A stretch of 64,000 nucleotides of DNA. It comes from Xenorhabdus vietnamensis (GTDB lineage: Bacteria > Pseudomonadota > Gammaproteobacteria > Enterobacterales > Enterobacteriaceae). Position numbers and translations under genes: made by a program. Location: assembly GCF_002127535.1 (NCBI RefSeq), contig NZ_MUBJ01000010.1, positions 1 to 64,000 of the forward strand, in the 5' to 3' direction. The notes under the pieces are model-generated. The model saw nothing but the letters and a program-made list of their open reading frames with translations, did not search any database and was not told where the DNA came from. Positions 49,804 to 61,873 of the stretch are shown here, one piece after another; the first letter of the stretch is position 1, and every line of letters starts with the position of its first letter.

Positions 49804-52800
49804 TGCAATCTGATTCTTCAATGACAGGCGGAGGACCATCTCGTCTGTTTATCCTGCGTCCTGTTGCTACGACGTTGTTTATGGTTGCAATCTTGCTAGC
49901 CGGAATAATTGGTTATCGGATGCTGCCAGTTTCTGCATTACCACAAGTAGATTACCCAACGATTCAAGTAGTAACACTGTATCCCGGTGCCAATCCGGAT
50001 GTGATGACATCCGCTGTAACAGCACCACTGGAACGCCAGTTTGGTCAGATGTCCGGCTTAAAACAGATGTCATCCAGAAGTTCTGGCGGGGCTTCTGTTA
50101 TCACATTGGTATTCCAGCTCTCATTGCCCTTAGATGTGGCAGAGCAGGATGTGCAGGCAGCGATCAATTCAGCCAGTAATCTATTGCCAGAAGATCTGCC
50201 CTACCCGCCAATTTACAGCAAAGTCAACCCGGCTGATCCCCCCATATTGACGTTAGCCGTAACCTCCGATGCCCTACCGATGACTCAAGTACAAGATATG
50301 GTGGAAACCCGCGTAGCCCAGCGTGTTTCTCAGGTCAGTGGTGTCGGTCTGGTAACTTTGGCGGGCGGGCAACGCCCCGCTGTCCGCGTGAAATTGAATG
50401 CGCAGGCCGTGGCTGCACAAGGATTAGACAGCGATGCTATCCGTTCAGCCATCATGAAAGCCAACGTGAATTCGGCAAAAGGCAGTTTTGACGGGCCAAC
50501 GCGCTCAATCACTATATCCTCCAACGACCAGATGAAATCTGTCGATGATTATCGCAATTTAATCGTCGCCTATAAAAATAATGCTCCGGTTCGCCTGCGT
50601 GATATCGCTACCATTGAACAGGGAGTGGAAAATAGTAAATTGGGTGCATGGGCAAATGAAAAGCCTGCCATTGTTATTAATGTTCAGCGCCAGCCCGGAG
50701 CTAACGTTATAGAGACCACAGATAATATTCGTACCATGCTGCCAGAATTAATCAGCAGCCTGCCCAAATCCGTTAATGTAGAGCTACTGACAGACCGTAC
50801 GATTTCAATCCGCAATTCAGTCAAAGATGTTCAATTTGAATTGTTGTTGGCTATCGCACTGGTCGTCATGGTGATTTATCTCTTTTTGCGTAATGTCACT
50901 GCGACCTTGATCCCAAGTATTGCAGTACCGCTTTCACTGGTAGGTACATTTGCCGTTATGCATTTTTGCGGCTTTTCCGTCAATAACCTGACTTTAATGG
51001 CGTTAACCGTTGCAACCGGCTTTGTGGTGGATGATGCCATTGTCGTTATAGAAAATATTTCCCGTTACATTGAACGGGGAGAAAAGCCTCTGGCGGCTTC
51101 GCTGAAAGGGGCAGGAGAGATCGGCTTTACTATCATCTCCCTGACTTTTTCATTAATTGCCGTCTTGATCCCTCTGTTGTTTATGGGAGATATCGTCGGT
51201 CGGCTGTTCAGGGAGTTCGCCATTACCCTTGCTGTCGCCATTTTAATTTCTGCCGTTGTGTCATTGACGCTAACGCCGATGATGTGCGCAAGAATGCTGA
51301 AGCCCGAAGCCAATACTAAACACAATCGCTTCGAACAGGCATGCGAACGTTTTTTCGAACGCATGATTGAAATATATGCTGTTTTCCTGAAACGAGTGTT
51401 AAATCATCCTTGGATGACACTGGGTGTTGCATTCGGTACGTTGGTTCTGACCGCCCTGCTCTATATTATGATCCCCAAAGGATTCTTCCCATTGCAAGAT
51501 AACGGGTTAATTCAGGGTACTCTGGAAGCACCACAATCTATTTCATTCAATGCAATGGCGGATAAACAGCGACAAGTTACAGCTCTGTTACTCAGAGATC
51601 CGGCGGTGGATAATGTCACGACATTTATCGGTGTTGATGGTAACAATCCAACATTAAATAATGCTCGTCTTCAAATCACTTTGAAACCACTCAGCCAACG
51701 TGACAACCACATCGACGAGGTGATCCCACGTTTACAGGCACGTATCGCTAAAGTTCCTGACGTCAAGTTGTACCTGCAACCAACACAGGATTTGACAATT
51801 GATACTCAGGTATCGCGCACACAGTATCAGTTTACATTGCAAGCCACTTCACTTGATGAACTCGCCGTCTGGGTGCCTAAATTGCAAAATGCCCTGAAAC
51901 AACGACCAGAATTGGGGGATATTGGTAATAATTGGCAAGATCAGGGGTTAGTAGCTTACCTCAATGTGAATAGAGATATGGCCAGCCGATTTGGAATCTC
52001 TATGGCTGCGGTGGATAATGCTTTGTATAACGCTTTTGGCCAACGCCTGATTTCGACGATTTACACTCAATCAAACCAGTATCGCGTCATTCTTGAGCAA
52101 GATATGAAGAGTACTCAGGGGCTGGAAGCGCTGAACAACCTTTATCTGACCGGTAATGATGGAAAAATGGTACCACTCAATACCATTGCAACCGTCGAGC
52201 ATCGGCTGGGGAACTTGTCTATCGATCATCTACAGCAATTTCCTTCTGCTACTTTTTCATTCAATGTTGCGAAAGACTCTTCCCTTGAACAAGCAGTCAA
52301 TGCCGTCAATGAGGCAGAACGGGCGATCCAAATGCCAAAAGACATCATTACGCAATTTCAGGGAGCAACGCTGGCGTTTCAGGATGCGCTCAGTAATACC
52401 CTTTGGCTGATTCTGGCTGCTGTCGTCGCCATGTATATCGTACTTGGTATACTGTACGAAAGTTTTATTCATCCCGTAACCATCTTGTCAACCTTACCTA
52501 CCGCAGGTGTTGGTGCATTGTTGGCTTTGATGATAGGTGGCTATGAGTTAGATATTATCGCCATCATTGGGATCATTCTCTTGATCGGCATTGTGAAGAA
52601 AAACGCCATCATGATGATCGATTTTGCTCTGGCAGCAGAGCGAGAAAAAGGAATGACGCCTTATGAGGCCATTTACCAAGCCTGTTTGTTGCGTTTCAGA
52701 CCAATCCTGATGACAACAATGGCAGCACTGCTGGGGGCATTGCCACTGATGTTAAGCACCGGCATCGGTGCGGAGCTGCGCCGTCCTTTAGGCGCCAGCA

Positions 52801-52973
52801 TGGTCGGGGGCCTGATCATGAGCCAGATTCTAACCTTGTTCACAACTCCTGTCATTTATCTGCTGTTTGATCAACTAGCATGCTATTACCGAAAAAATAA
52901 TTACCGGAAAAATAAAAAAGATAAACCAATAAGGCTTGATAAATCCTCAGTTAATCATCAGGAGCCGCTGTGA
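49803..52973 (+). CDS. mdtB: RND efflux transporter subunit MdtB
   Basis: 1056 aa (E. coli 1040). Twelve-helix RND pump protein that forms heterotrimers with MdtC and exports bile salts, novobiocin and other compounds. [22 protein letters not shown] at the start, porter-domain [22 protein letters not shown] with the proton-relay Asp pair, and [23 protein letters not shown] in the second half. The C-terminal tail has a Lys/Asn-rich extension ([12 protein letters not shown]) that accounts for much of the extra length. Overlaps mdtC as GTGA. Confidence 0.95.
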   Translation: MQSDSSMTGGGPSRLFILRPVATTLFMVAILLAGIIGYRMLPVSALPQVDYPTIQVVTLYPGANPDVMTSAVTAPLERQFGQMSGLKQMSSRSSGGASVITLVFQLSLPLDVAEQDVQAAINSASNLLPEDLPYPPIYSKVNPADPPILTLAVTSDALPMTQVQDMVETRVAQRVSQVSGVGLVTLAGGQRPAVRVKLNAQAVAAQGLDSDAIRSAIMKANVNSAKGSFDGPTRSITISSNDQMKSVDDYRNLIVAYKNNAPVRLRDIATIEQGVENSKLGAWANEKPAIVINVQRQPGANVIETTDNIRTMLPELISSLPKSVNVELLTDRTISIRNSVKDVQFELLLAIALVVMVIYLFLRNVTATLIPSIAVPLSLVGTFAVMHFCGFSVNNLTLMALTVATGFVVDDAIVVIENISRYIERGEKPLAASLKGAGEIGFTIISLTFSLIAVLIPLLFMGDIVGRLFREFAITLAVAILISAVVSLTLTPMMCARMLKPEANTKHNRFEQACERFFERMIEIYAVFLKRVLNHPWMTLGVAFGTLVLTALLYIMIPKGFFPLQDNGLIQGTLEAPQSISFNAMADKQRQVTALLLRDPAVDNVTTFIGVDGNNPTLNNARLQITLKPLSQRDNHIDEVIPRLQARIAKVPDVKLYLQPTQDLTIDTQVSRTQYQFTLQATSLDELAVWVPKLQNALKQRPELGDIGNNWQDQGLVAYLNVNRDMASRFGISMAAVDNALYNAFGQRLISTIYTQSNQYRVILEQDMKSTQGLEALNNLYLTGNDGKMVPLNTIATVEHRLGNLSIDHLQQFPSATFSFNVAKDSSLEQAVNAVNEAERAIQMPKDIITQFQGATLAFQDALSNTLWLILAAVVAMYIVLGILYESFIHPVTILSTLPTAGVGALLALMIGGYELDIIAIIGIILLIGIVKKNAIMMIDFALAAEREKGMTPYEAIYQACLLRFRPILMTTMAALLGALPLMLSTGIGAELRRPLGASMVGGLIMSQILTLFTTPVIYLLFDQLACYYRKNNYRKNKKDKPIRLDKSSVNHQEPL

Positions 52974-55900
52974 AATTTTTCGCCCTATTTATCCGGCGGC
53001 CAGTTGCCACAACATTGCTGAGCTTAGCCATCACTCTTTGTGGTGCACTCAGTTTTGCCTTGCTGCCTGTGTCACCGCTGCCACAAGTAGATTTTCCCGT
53101 GATAACAGTTCACGCTTCCATGCCCGGTGCATCCCCAGAAACCATGGCATCCTCTGTGACGACGCCTCTGGAACGTGCATTAGGCCGGATTGCAGGGGTA
53201 AAAGAGATGGCTTCCACCAGCTCGCTGGGAACCTCTTCTATTTATCTGGAATTTGATCTCAATCGGGATATCAATGGCGCAGCACGGGATGTTCAAGCCG
53301 CCATCAATGCCGCACAAAGCTTATTACCTTCCGGTATGCCAAGCAAACCGGGATATTATAAAGCCAACTTGTCAGACGCCCCGATTATGATTTTAAACCT
53401 CACTTCAGACAATTATAGTGAGGGCCAACTGTATGATCTTGCTTCTACCAGACTGGCTCAAAAGATTTCCCAGATAGAAGGCGTCAGCAAAGTCAGTGTC
53501 GGCGGTAGTTCATTACCGGCAATACGCGTTGAATTAAACCCCAATGCACTCTTCAATCAAGGTGTTTCTCTCAACGATGTCGGTAATGCCATCAATAATG
53601 CTAATGTCCGGTTTCCTACAGGTCATGTTGATTCCGATAAACAGATTTGGCAGCTACGCACCAATGATGAACTGAAAACACCTGAAAGTTACCGTTCGAT
53701 CATTGTGCATGATAATAATGGCTCACCTGTCAGATTGCAGGATGTCGCAAATGTTAAGAACTCGGTCGAGGATATTCGTGCAGCAGGCATGTCCGGAAAT
53801 AAGTCAGCTATTGTTCTTATTATCCGTCGTGAAGCGGGTGCAAACATTATCTCGACCGTTCAACGCATTCGTGATCAGCTTCCTACTCTGCAAACATCCT
53901 TGCCTGCCAACATTCAGCTAAACGTTGCTCAGGATCGTTCACCAACTATTCACGCATCCCTGCAAGAAGTAAAACGTGCATTAGCGATTGCTGTCGCCTC
54001 AGTGATTTTAGTCGTATTCCTGTTTTTACGCTCTGGTCGAGCGACATTGATACCGGCAGTTGCTGTTCCGGTATCACTGATTGGTACCTTTACCGCCATG
54101 TATTTATGTGGTTTCAGTTTGAACAACCTCTCGTTGATGGCATTAACCATTGCCACTGGTTTTGTTGTCGATGATGCCATTGTGGTACTGGAGAACATTT
54201 CCCGCCACCTGAATGCTGGGTTGAAACCCATGCAAGCCGCCCTCAAAGGGGTCAGAGAAGTTGGATTCACTGTATTAGCCATGAGCCTGTCACTCGTTGC
54301 GGTATTTATTCCCCTCGTATTAATTGATGAGTTACTTGGCAGATTATTCCGGGATTTTGCGGTCACGCTTGCAACCGCCATTGGGATTTCTCTGTTCATT
54401 TCACTGACCCTGACCCCGATGATGTGTGCCTACTTGCTCAAATCCACACCAGAAAATACACAGAAGCAGATACGCGGGTTCGGGAAGGTATTGTTGAGAA
54501 TTCAGCAAGGCTATGGCCGCTCATTGAAATGGATACTCAATCATACTCGTTGGGTATTGCTGACATTGCTTGGCATTATTGCCCTGAATATCTGGCTTTA
54601 TATCAGTATTCCAAAAACCTTTTTTCCTCAACAAGATACTGGAAAAATGCTGGGTTTTGTGGTGGCTGACCAAAGTATTTCATTTCAGGCCATGCGTGAA
54701 AAAATGAAACGTTTTATGCAGATAGTCAATAACGATCCAACCGTGGATAATGTCGTGGGTTTTACTGGTGGTGACAGCATCAATACGGGCTTTATGTTTA
54801 TTTCGTTGACGCCATTGAAAGAACGTACTGAAAGTATCCAGCAAGTTATTACCCGCTTAAGAAGCAAACTGACCAATGAAGCAGGAGCACGCTTATATTT
54901 AGTTCCTGTTCAGGATCTGAGAAGTGGGGGACGGGGGGGTAAATCGACTTATCAATTTAATCTGTTGTCTGATGATTTTGGCGAACTACGTAAATGGAGT
55001 CCTATTGTCAAAAAAGCATTGGAAAAAATGCCTCAATTGGTGGATGTGAATACCGATGACGATGAAGAGGCTAAAGGTGCTGAAATAGCGATTACTTATG
55101 ATCGTGATATTATGGCTCGTTTAGGTATTAATGTTGCCGAAGCAAATAATCTGCTCAACAACGCTTTTGGGCAGAAGCAAGTTTCCACAATTTATGAACC
55201 TCTGAATCAATATAGAGTTGTAATGGAAGTTGCTCCGCAATATAACCAAGATCCCAGTGCGCTGGAGAAAATGTTTGTCATTAATGACAAGGGAGAACGC
55301 ATTCCCCTCTCCTATTTTGCCCAATGGCATCCTGCCAATGCACCGTTGGACGTTTATCATCAAGGATTGTCTGCTTCTTCTACCATTGCATTTGATGTGG
55401 CACCGGGTTACACGTTATCCGATGCAATCAGTGCAATAGAAAGAACAATAACAGAATTGGGAGTACCGTCAGCAGTACGCAGCTCTTTCACAGGTACAGC
55501 CCAGGACTTTCAAGAAAGTGAACGCTCTCAATTATTGGTGATTATTGCCGCCATCGTCACTGTTTATCTGGTTCTGGGAGTGCTCTATGAAAGTTATATC
55601 CATCCCCTGACAATCCTTTCTACCCTGCCTTCTGCGGGAATAGGCGCTTTACTGGCTCTGGAGCTGTTCAATACTCCATTTAGCCTAATCGCTATGATTG
55701 GGATTATGTTGTTGGTTGGTATTGTCAAGAAAAACGCCATTATCATGGTGGATTTTGCCCTTGAAGCGCAACGAAACGGTAAGCTCAGTGCCCAGGAAGC
55801 GATTTTTCAGGCCAGTTTATTGCGATTCCGTCCGATCATGATGACGACGTTTTCTGCCCTGTGTGGTGCTTTACCTTTGGTACTGAGCAATGGGGATGGG

Positions 55901-56077
55901 GCAGAGTTACGCTTTCCACTGGGGATAACTATTGTTGGTGGTCTGGTGGTAAGCCAACTTCTCACTTTATATACCACCCCGGTTGTATATCTGTTTTTTG
56001 ACCGACTGCGTGAAAAATGGCGTCATCGTCAGGCAATACGCAACATCATTCCATCTCAGATAACTGAGTCAGAATGA
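52970..56077 (+). CDS. mdtC: RND efflux transporter subunit MdtC
   Basis: 1035 aa (E. coli 1025). Partner of Mdt[24 protein letters not shown] at the N-terminus, FNLNN-type helix with [22 protein letters not shown], and [22 protein letters not shown]. Starts at GTG with AGGAG five bases upstream, overlapping the mdtB stop. The baeS start overlaps its stop (ATGA). In E. coli mdtD stands between mdtC and baeS; it is absent here. Confidence 0.95.
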   Translation: MKFFALFIRRPVATTLLSLAITLCGALSFALLPVSPLPQVDFPVITVHASMPGASPETMASSVTTPLERALGRIAGVKEMASTSSLGTSSIYLEFDLNRDINGAARDVQAAINAAQSLLPSGMPSKPGYYKANLSDAPIMILNLTSDNYSEGQLYDLASTRLAQKISQIEGVSKVSVGGSSLPAIRVELNPNALFNQGVSLNDVGNAINNANVRFPTGHVDSDKQIWQLRTNDELKTPESYRSIIVHDNNGSPVRLQDVANVKNSVEDIRAAGMSGNKSAIVLIIRREAGANIISTVQRIRDQLPTLQTSLPANIQLNVAQDRSPTIHASLQEVKRALAIAVASVILVVFLFLRSGRATLIPAVAVPVSLIGTFTAMYLCGFSLNNLSLMALTIATGFVVDDAIVVLENISRHLNAGLKPMQAALKGVREVGFTVLAMSLSLVAVFIPLVLIDELLGRLFRDFAVTLATAIGISLFISLTLTPMMCAYLLKSTPENTQKQIRGFGKVLLRIQQGYGRSLKWILNHTRWVLLTLLGIIALNIWLYISIPKTFFPQQDTGKMLGFVVADQSISFQAMREKMKRFMQIVNNDPTVDNVVGFTGGDSINTGFMFISLTPLKERTESIQQVITRLRSKLTNEAGARLYLVPVQDLRSGGRGGKSTYQFNLLSDDFGELRKWSPIVKKALEKMPQLVDVNTDDDEEAKGAEIAITYDRDIMARLGINVAEANNLLNNAFGQKQVSTIYEPLNQYRVVMEVAPQYNQDPSALEKMFVINDKGERIPLSYFAQWHPANAPLDVYHQGLSASSTIAFDVAPGYTLSDAISAIERTITELGVPSAVRSSFTGTAQDFQESERSQLLVIIAAIVTVYLVLGVLYESYIHPLTILSTLPSAGIGALLALELFNTPFSLIAMIGIMLLVGIVKKNAIIMVDFALEAQRNGKLSAQEAIFQASLLRFRPIMMTTFSALCGALPLVLSNGDGAELRFPLGITIVGGLVVSQLLTLYTTPVVYLFFDRLREKWRHRQAIRNIIPSQITESE

Positions 56078-57474
56078 AATTCATGATAAAAATGGGTATC
56101 AGAAGTAAACTTTTTTTGGCAATTTTTGCTACTTGTATGCTGGTATTGGTCACAATGCATTGGGGAGTTCACCTCAGTTTTCAGCACGGTTTTATTGGTT
56201 ATATCAAACAAAATAGCCAAATGCGGGCTAATAGGCTGGCAGAAGCATTGACAGAACAATATCAGCGATACGGAAACTGGAATTTTCTGACTCAAAATGA
56301 TCGGACAATATTTCAGATTATTCGCACGATTGAACAGGATAACGATCCCCGCCAGAAAAACAAACATCATGGCTTGAATCCCCAATTTTGGATTGTGAAC
56401 ACTCAAATGAAGCGTTTGGTGGGGCACGAAAACAATATTCCTGTGGAGAGTTATCGCAAGCCAGTCACTTATAAAAACAATATTGTCGGTTGGGTAATTG
56501 TCAGTGCATCAGACAAAATTACCCGTCGGGCTGATATTAGTTTCGCCCGTCAGCAGCAATTCACTAGTTGGATTATTGTGGGTTTTTCAACGTTATTGGT
56601 ACTGATCGCTACTTTTCTGCTTTCCCGTGGTCTGTTAAGACCTGTGAAGCGGCTCGTGGAAGGTACGCATCAGCTCACAGCAGGTAATTTCAGTGTGCGT
56701 GTCGTTCCATCCAGTAAAGATGAGATCGGTAAATTGGCATCAAATTTTAACCAACTTGCCAGCACGTTGGAAAAAAATGAACAAATGCGCCGTGATTATA
56801 TGGCCGATATCTCCCATGAACTACGCACCCCACTTTCGGTTCTGCGTGGTGAGCTGGAAGCCTTGCAAGATGGTGTGCGAAAGCCAACACAAGAAACCAT
56901 CCATTCTTTGCTCACAGAAGTGACTACCCTGACAAAATTGGTAGATGATCTGCATTTATTATCTCTTTCTAATCGTGGTTCACTAACCTATAGAAAAGAA
57001 TCGGTTAATGTCAGTGAATTACTGCAAAGCTCCGTGGCAAGTTACCATGGTCGTTTTGCTGATAAACAAATCACATTGACACTGCATTTAAAAGAAAATA
57101 TGACCCTGTTTGCAGATCCAAATCGGCTGACACAATTATTTCACAATTTGCTGGAAAATAGCCTGCGTTATACCAATGAGTGCGGAAAAGTGATTATTCG
57201 TGGATATCCAGATCAACAAAAATGGATATTGGATTTACAGGATAGCGCTCCCGGACTAACTGTTGAACAATGCCGACATGTTTTTGAGCGTTTTTACCGA
57301 TGTGAATCTTCCCGTAATCGTGCAAGCGGAGGTTCAGGGCTTGGGTTGGCAATTTGCTATAATATCGTTGAAGCTCATGATGGAATAATTAGTGCGGAAA
57401 TATCACCTTTAGGTGGTATCAAAATTCACGTAGAATTACCGCTGATTAAATCGTCTGAACTTGAAACGCAATGA
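56074..57474 (+). CDS. baeS: Envelope stress sensor kinase BaeS
   Basis: 466 aa (E. coli 467). Two transmembrane helices (about 14-31 and 165-185) flanking a periplasmic sensor, HAMP domain (about 186-238), dimerisation domain with phospho-acceptor His248 ([17 protein letters not shown]), and HATPase domain with N box [12 protein letters not shown] and [16 protein letters not shown]. Responds to envelope damage by indole, flavonoids and similar compounds in E. coli. Overlaps mdtC and baeR by four bases each. Confidence 0.95.
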   Translation: MKFMIKMGIRSKLFLAIFATCMLVLVTMHWGVHLSFQHGFIGYIKQNSQMRANRLAEALTEQYQRYGNWNFLTQNDRTIFQIIRTIEQDNDPRQKNKHHGLNPQFWIVNTQMKRLVGHENNIPVESYRKPVTYKNNIVGWVIVSASDKITRRADISFARQQQFTSWIIVGFSTLLVLIATFLLSRGLLRPVKRLVEGTHQLTAGNFSVRVVPSSKDEIGKLASNFNQLASTLEKNEQMRRDYMADISHELRTPLSVLRGELEALQDGVRKPTQETIHSLLTEVTTLTKLVDDLHLLSLSNRGSLTYRKESVNVSELLQSSVASYHGRFADKQITLTLHLKENMTLFADPNRLTQLFHNLLENSLRYTNECGKVIIRGYPDQQKWILDLQDSAPGLTVEQCRHVFERFYRCESSRNRASGGSGLGLAICYNIVEAHDGIISAEISPLGGIKIHVELPLIKSSELETQ

Positions 57475-58178
57475 GTACATATTCCACGCAACATACTGTT
57501 CTAATCGTTGAAGATGAACCAAAGTTGGGGCAATTGCTGGTTGATTATCTACAATCCGCGGATTACCAAACCCAATGGCTTACTCGTGGCGATAAAGTCA
57601 TCGCCCATGTTCAAAAAAACCACCCTCATATTATCTTGCTTGATCTTATGCTGCCAGGGCTTGATGGATTGTCGATCTGCCGGGAAATCCGCAAATTTTC
57701 AGATATTCCGATTATAATGATGACCGCAAAAACAGAGGAAATTGACCGGCTACTCGGTTTAGAAATTGGTGCTGACGATTATATCTGCAAGCCTTATAGC
57801 CCAAGGGAAATGGTCGCCAGAGTAAAGACGATCTTGCGCCGTTGCTACCGCACAAATGATATTACCAGTGAACAAAATACACTGACTATTGATGAAAACC
57901 ACTTTCAAGCACGTTATCTTGAGCGAGTACTTGAACTAACTCCTGTTGAATTTCGTTTGCTCAAAATGATGTCTAGTCAGCCAGGGCGTGTTTTTTCTCG
58001 TGATCAGTTATTGGATAATCTTTATAACGATCATCGTATTGTGAATGACCGTACTATTGATAGCCACATTAAAAATTTGCGCAGAAAATTGGAACAATTG
58101 GATGAGGATAAATCTTTTATTCGTTCCATTTATGGGCTGGGTTATCGGTGGGAAGCAGAAATCTGTCGCTTGATGTAA
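57471..58178 (+). CDS. baeR: Response regulator BaeR
   Basis: 235 aa OmpR/PhoB family. Receiver: acidic pair in IVEDEPKLG, phospho-acceptor Asp58 ([10 protein letters not shown]), Lys in [12 protein letters not shown]-terminal winged helix with [24 protein letters not shown] and [16 protein letters not shown]. Activates mdtABC and spy-type genes through BaeR boxes; a candidate box is 101 bp upstream of mdtA. Last gene of mdtABC-baeSR. Confidence 0.96.
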   Translation: MSTYSTQHTVLIVEDEPKLGQLLVDYLQSADYQTQWLTRGDKVIAHVQKNHPHIILLDLMLPGLDGLSICREIRKFSDIPIIMMTAKTEEIDRLLGLEIGADDYICKPYSPREMVARVKTILRRCYRTNDITSEQNTLTIDENHFQARYLERVLELTPVEFRLLKMMSSQPGRVFSRDQLLDNLYNDHRIVNDRTIDSHIKNLRRKLEQLDEDKSFIRSIYGLGYRWEAEICRLM

Positions 58179-58283
58179 AAATATTTGCTGCAACTGCTTT
58201 TTATTGATCACATAACAATATGTTAGCTATATTCATTCGGTCTATCGTCCCTTCATCGAACCATCACCATTTTCAGTGCTGGC

Positions 58284-58319
58284 ACAGTAACCGACATTGT
58301 TATTAATGTCAGTTACTGT
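58284..58319. terminator. Long hairpin between baeR and the MFS gene
   Basis: A 14-bp stem with one mismatch (ACAGTAACCGACAT / ATGTCAGTTACTGT) between convergent genes. T runs are weak; likely a shared terminator. Confidence 0.6.
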
Positions 58320-58353
58320 TAAAACTATCACCACATATGGCAGCAGCCCTTTT

Positions 58354-59520
58354 TCACTGTTCTGACTTAATTTTTTTATGATCAAGAAAACCCGAAATGA
58401 CAGCCAGCAACAGTGCCATCAAGGCCAATAAACCACCTGCCAGATTGAGAGTTGTGTAGCCATAATTAGATGCAATAATCACACCACCCAACCATGCACC
58501 GACAGCATTACCCAAGTTAAAAAATCCAATATTGACAGAAGAAACAAGATTAGGTGCACCGGCTTCCTGGGCTTTATCCATCACCAGACGCTGGATTGGC
58601 GATACTGTAGCAAAACCCAATGCCGCCATTAGAAATATACTCAAGCAGGCAATGAATTGATTAGTGCCATAAAACCAGAAAATAAATAAAACAAAGGATT
58701 GTAGCCCCAGAGTCCAATACAGCAATGGCATCAATGCCTTATCTGCAAGTTTCCCACCAACAATATTGCCAAAGAAAAATCCCAGCCCCAAAACCAGCAA
58801 AATCCATGTTATTGCACTCTCAGAAAACCCTGCAATATTGATCATCAATGGAGCAATATAGGTAATTGTTGTAAAAAATGCGGCAGGACCCAGAACGGTA
58901 ATACCCATAGCCAGAAGGACATGGATATTAGTGAAAGCCAACAATTCCTTTCTGATACTGGTTGGTTCTTTTTGATCGAATTTAGGTAGTAACTTTAAAA
59001 TCCCAAGTAATGCAATAATGCCAATGACAGTAATTATTGCAAAAGTAATACGCCAGGAAATTTCTTTCCCTATCCATGTTCCAAGCGGGATTCCAACTAG
59101 GTTGGCAAGAGTCATTCCGCTAAACATAAAGGCGATAGCAGTAGTTCTTTTATTTTCCGGTACCAGCTCAGCAGCAATAATCGCACCAATTCCCATAAAA
59201 GCACCGTGGGTCAAGGAAGCCACAATGCGGCCGATAATTGCCAGATAAAATGTCGGGGAAAAAGCAGTCAGAGCATTTCCGATAATAAATAATATCATTA
59301 ACACAGAAAGCACTTTTTTCCTTTCTATACTCCTCCCCAATATTATTAGAACAGGTGCTCCAACAAATACACCCAGTGCATAACTGGTTACCATATACCC
59401 CGCAGTTGGTATTGAAATACTAAATTCGATTGCAATTTCAGGAAGTAAACCAGCGACAATAAATTCTGTCGTAGCGATCCCAAATGTCGCTATGGCTAGA
59501 GCCCAAATAGCTGCTGGCAT
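58354..59520 (-). CDS. MFS transporter, DHA1 family (AraJ/YdhP-like)
   Basis: 388 aa, twelve transmembrane segments. Motif A-like loop GRSIERKKVLSVLM, N-terminal ALAIATFGIATTEFIVAGLLPEIA, helix FMFSGMTLANLVGIPLGTW and C-terminal SSVNIGFFNLGNAVGAWLGG place it with AraJ, YdhP and similar sugar or drug exporters. Substrate unknown. Ribosome site AGGAG before the ATG. It faces away from yegQ; an inverted repeat TATCTCT/AGAGATA lies in its upstream region. Confidence 0.85.
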   Translation of the reverse strand: MPAAIWALAIATFGIATTEFIVAGLLPEIAIEFSISIPTAGYMVTSYALGVFVGAPVLIILGRSIERKKVLSVLMILFIIGNALTAFSPTFYLAIIGRIVASLTHGAFMGIGAIIAAELVPENKRTTAIAFMFSGMTLANLVGIPLGTWIGKEISWRITFAIITVIGIIALLGILKLLPKFDQKEPTSIRKELLAFTNIHVLLAMGITVLGPAAFFTTITYIAPLMINIAGFSESAITWILLVLGLGFFFGNIVGGKLADKALMPLLYWTLGLQSFVLFIFWFYGTNQFIACLSIFLMAALGFATVSPIQRLVMDKAQEAGAPNLVSSVNIGFFNLGNAVGAWLGGVIIASNYGYTTLNLAGGLLALMALLLAVISGFLDHKKIKSEQ

Positions 59521-59892
59521 GTAGAACTCCTAATGAGAAGCTGAATGAATCAGGTGATTATTGTAACAGCGTGTATTTATCTCTGAATGAGAGATAGTTT
59601 AATATATTCGTGCCACATCCAATTTGGAAGTAATTGTAAATAATCTACAAATACAAAATAGCCATCGTGCTCTATAAAATCACCAGAACCAAGTCAATGT
59701 GAGTATGTTCATAGTTGTATAGATGTTTTCAATCCGTTTTATGCGGGATGTAGCATCATCATATTTCCATAATATATTTGTGCTAATGATGGAATAAGCG
59801 CTAAAATCCCTCTCCTTTAAACCTTACCCTTAGTAATGATAATGCAGACTGGGTAAGGGCTGACTTGAACTCAGACCGAGAACGTTAAGAAT
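59521..59892. other. Divergent promoter region of the MFS gene and yegQ
   Basis: 372 bp, AT-rich. Contains an inverted repeat TATCTCT-GAATG-AGAGATA at 59578-59596, a candidate regulator site near the MFS gene. No gene. Confidence 0.45.
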
Positions 59893-61269
59893 ATGTTTAC
59901 TCCAGAATTACTTTCTCCTGCCGGCTCTTTGAAAAACATGCGTTACGCGTTCGCTTATGGCGCAGATGCTATTTATGCTGGACAACCCCGTTATAGCCTG
60001 CGTGTCCGCAACAATGAATTTAACCATGAAACATTGGCGCAAGGCATTAAGGAAGCTCACGAATTGGGTAAGCGTTTTTATGTCGTTGTCAATATTGCAC
60101 CACATAACGCAAAGCTGAAAACTTTTATCCGTGATTTGAAACCTGTCGTGGAAATGGAACCTGATGCGTTGATTATGTCTGATCCGGGCCTGATTATGAT
60201 GGTACGTGAAGCATTTCCTGAAATAGATATCCATCTTTCAGTCCAAGCCAATGCCGTTAACTGGGCCACTGTCAAATTCTGGAAACAGATGGGGCTGACT
60301 CGAGTCATTCTCTCCCGTGAACTCTCACTGGAGGAAATCGCTGAAATCCGCCAGCAAGTGCCTGATATGGAACTTGAGATTTTTGTGCATGGTGCACTGT
60401 GTATGGCTTATTCCGGTCGATGCCTGTTATCGGGTTATATCAACAAACGCGACCCCAATCAGGGTACTTGCACTAATGCCTGTCGCTGGGAATACAATAT
60501 GCAGGAAGGTAAAGAAGACACTGTCGGCAATATTGTTCATATGCATGATCCTATCCCTGTCAAAAATGTTGAGCCAACACTGGGTCAAGGCGCGCCAACA
60601 GACAAAGTATTCATGATAGAAGAAGCCAAGCGTCCTGGCGAATATATGTCAGCGTTTGAAGATGAGCATGGTACTTATATTATGAATTCTAAGGACTTAC
60701 GTGCCATTGAACATGTGGAAAGATTAACCAAGATGGGTGTTCACTCACTGAAAATTGAAGGCCGTACCAAATCTTTCTATTATTGTGCCCGCACCGCTCA
60801 AGTATATCGCCGTGCTATAGACGATGCTGTTGCCGGAAAGCCTTTTGACCCAACGTTAATGACTACACTGGAAGGTTTGGCACATCGTGGCTATACAGAA
60901 GGCTTTTTGCGCCGTCATACCCATGACGCCTACCAAACTTACGAATATGGTTATTCAGTATCAGACACTCAACAATTCGTTGGCGAGTTTACTGGCAAGC
61001 GAGTCAATGGCTTAGCCGAAGTTGCCGTGAAGAATAAATTTCTTGTTGGGGATCATCTGGAACTCATGACGCCATCAGGTAATATTAACTTTAAGTTAGA
61101 ATCTATGGTAAATAAAAAAAATCAAGCCGTAGAAGTTGCACCGGGTGATGGGCATATCGTTTATCTTCCGATTCCTGAAGGAATAGAGTTAAATTATGCT
61201 TTACTTGTCCGAAACTTGAAAGGTAGCAATACCAGAACACCTCACCCACAAGAATTGCAAGTGAAATAA
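59893..61269 (+). CDS. trhP: tRNA 5-hydroxyuridine synthase TrhP (YegQ)
   Basis: 458 aa (E. coli YegQ 453), peptidase U32 family. Needed for prephenate-dependent 5-hydroxyuridine at the wobble position of several tRNAs. Signature ELEIFVHGALCMAYSGRCLLSGYINKRDPNQGTCTNACRWEY with four clustered Cys, probably ligating an iron-sulphur cluster, and KIEGRTKSFYY. The start matches E. coli (MFTPELLSPAGSLKN). CyaR lies directly downstream, as in E. coli. Confidence 0.95.
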   Translation: MFTPELLSPAGSLKNMRYAFAYGADAIYAGQPRYSLRVRNNEFNHETLAQGIKEAHELGKRFYVVVNIAPHNAKLKTFIRDLKPVVEMEPDALIMSDPGLIMMVREAFPEIDIHLSVQANAVNWATVKFWKQMGLTRVILSRELSLEEIAEIRQQVPDMELEIFVHGALCMAYSGRCLLSGYINKRDPNQGTCTNACRWEYNMQEGKEDTVGNIVHMHDPIPVKNVEPTLGQGAPTDKVFMIEEAKRPGEYMSAFEDEHGTYIMNSKDLRAIEHVERLTKMGVHSLKIEGRTKSFYYCARTAQVYRRAIDDAVAGKPFDPTLMTTLEGLAHRGYTEGFLRRHTHDAYQTYEYGYSVSDTQQFVGEFTGKRVNGLAEVAVKNKFLVGDHLELMTPSGNINFKLESMVNKKNQAVEVAPGDGHIVYLPIPEGIELNYALLVRNLKGSNTRTPHPQELQVK

Positions 61270-61305
61270 TTAGAAATAGGGTTTTAAAGAAATTGATCTA
61301 TTTTT

Positions 61306-61321
61306 TTAGAAACAGATCACA
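61306..61321 (+). promoter_or_regulatory. CRP-like site upstream of cyaR
   Basis: TTAGA-N6-TCACA, with a perfect right half and a 3/5 left half. Its centre is 41.5 bp upstream of the predicted start at 61355, the standard class II activator position. CyaR is CRP-activated in E. coli. Confidence 0.5.
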
Positions 61322-61342
61322 TCAATGCTATTTTATTTCTCG

Positions 61343-61348
61343 TATTAT
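61343..61348 (+). promoter_or_regulatory. cyaR -10 element
   Basis: TATTAT, five of six bases of the consensus, seven bases before the predicted transcript start. Confidence 0.5.
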
Positions 61349-61352
61349 CGGC

Positions 61353-61444
61353 ACTGAAAAATAAAGAACTAAAAAAGCTTTACTGTAAGACTAGGAACCA
61401 CCTCCTTGGCTAGCTCAATCTCCCTTGGGCTGGCCTTTTCTTTT
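61353..61444 (+). ncRNA. cyaR: CyaR small RNA
   Basis: The segment TAGGAACCACCTCCTTGGC and the following terminator loop TCTCCC are nearly the same as E. coli CyaR, which also lies just downstream of yegQ. The 5' end CTGAAAAATAAAGAAC resembles the E. coli 5' end. The unpaired CCACCTCC is the seed that pairs with ribosome sites of targets (ompX, nadE, luxS, yqaE in E. coli). The 3' hairpin GGCTAGCTCAA / TTGGGCTGGCC (two wobbles) is followed by TTTTCTTTT, an Hfq-type terminator. It is a non-coding post-transcriptional regulator. Confidence 0.85.
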
Positions 61445-61873
61445 AAATAAAAAATGGGAAAATTCAACGCACTAAAAACCATTGCTTTCATAAGACATGG
61501 ATTAGTTTAATGATTCCTAATTCATATTGGCTATTTATTGAACTTTTTATGTTAGTAACATTTCTTATAATAACCAAAAAAACAGTATTTCAACAAATAT
61601 TGTCAGTATTTATTCAATTTAATGAAGGAAATTTTAAGAAAAAATAATCAAAATTATTCAATCAATGAATGACTGCAATATTTATTTATTAACAATTCAA
61701 ATAAATCAGCACAGATAAATATTATTTCTCTTAATTGTTATGCGAAATGGTTAAATTTTAGCAATATTTATATTAACTGAAGCGATCCACTGCCGCTTCC
61801 CTCTCTACTTACCTTGTGATCAGTTCAAATATAAACAACAATCAGTAGCGCCTTTTGCAAATTGGAGTTAATC
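61445..61873. other. Region between CyaR and fbaB
   Basis: AT-rich, about 430 bp. Holds a possible 45-codon ORF at 61510-61647 and the fbaB promoter. No other element recognised. Confidence 0.4.
61510..61647 (+). CDS. Possible small membrane protein
   Basis: 45 codons, ATG to TAA. Hydrophobic stretch WLFIELFMLVTFLII at about residues 7-21, then a polar tail ending in GNFKKK, the shape of a single-pass small membrane protein. Only a weak GGA ribosome site is visible. AT-rich DNA yields such frames by chance, so this is a candidate only. Confidence 0.25.
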   Translation: MIPNSYWLFIELFMLVTFLIITKKTVFQQILSVFIQFNEGNFKKK

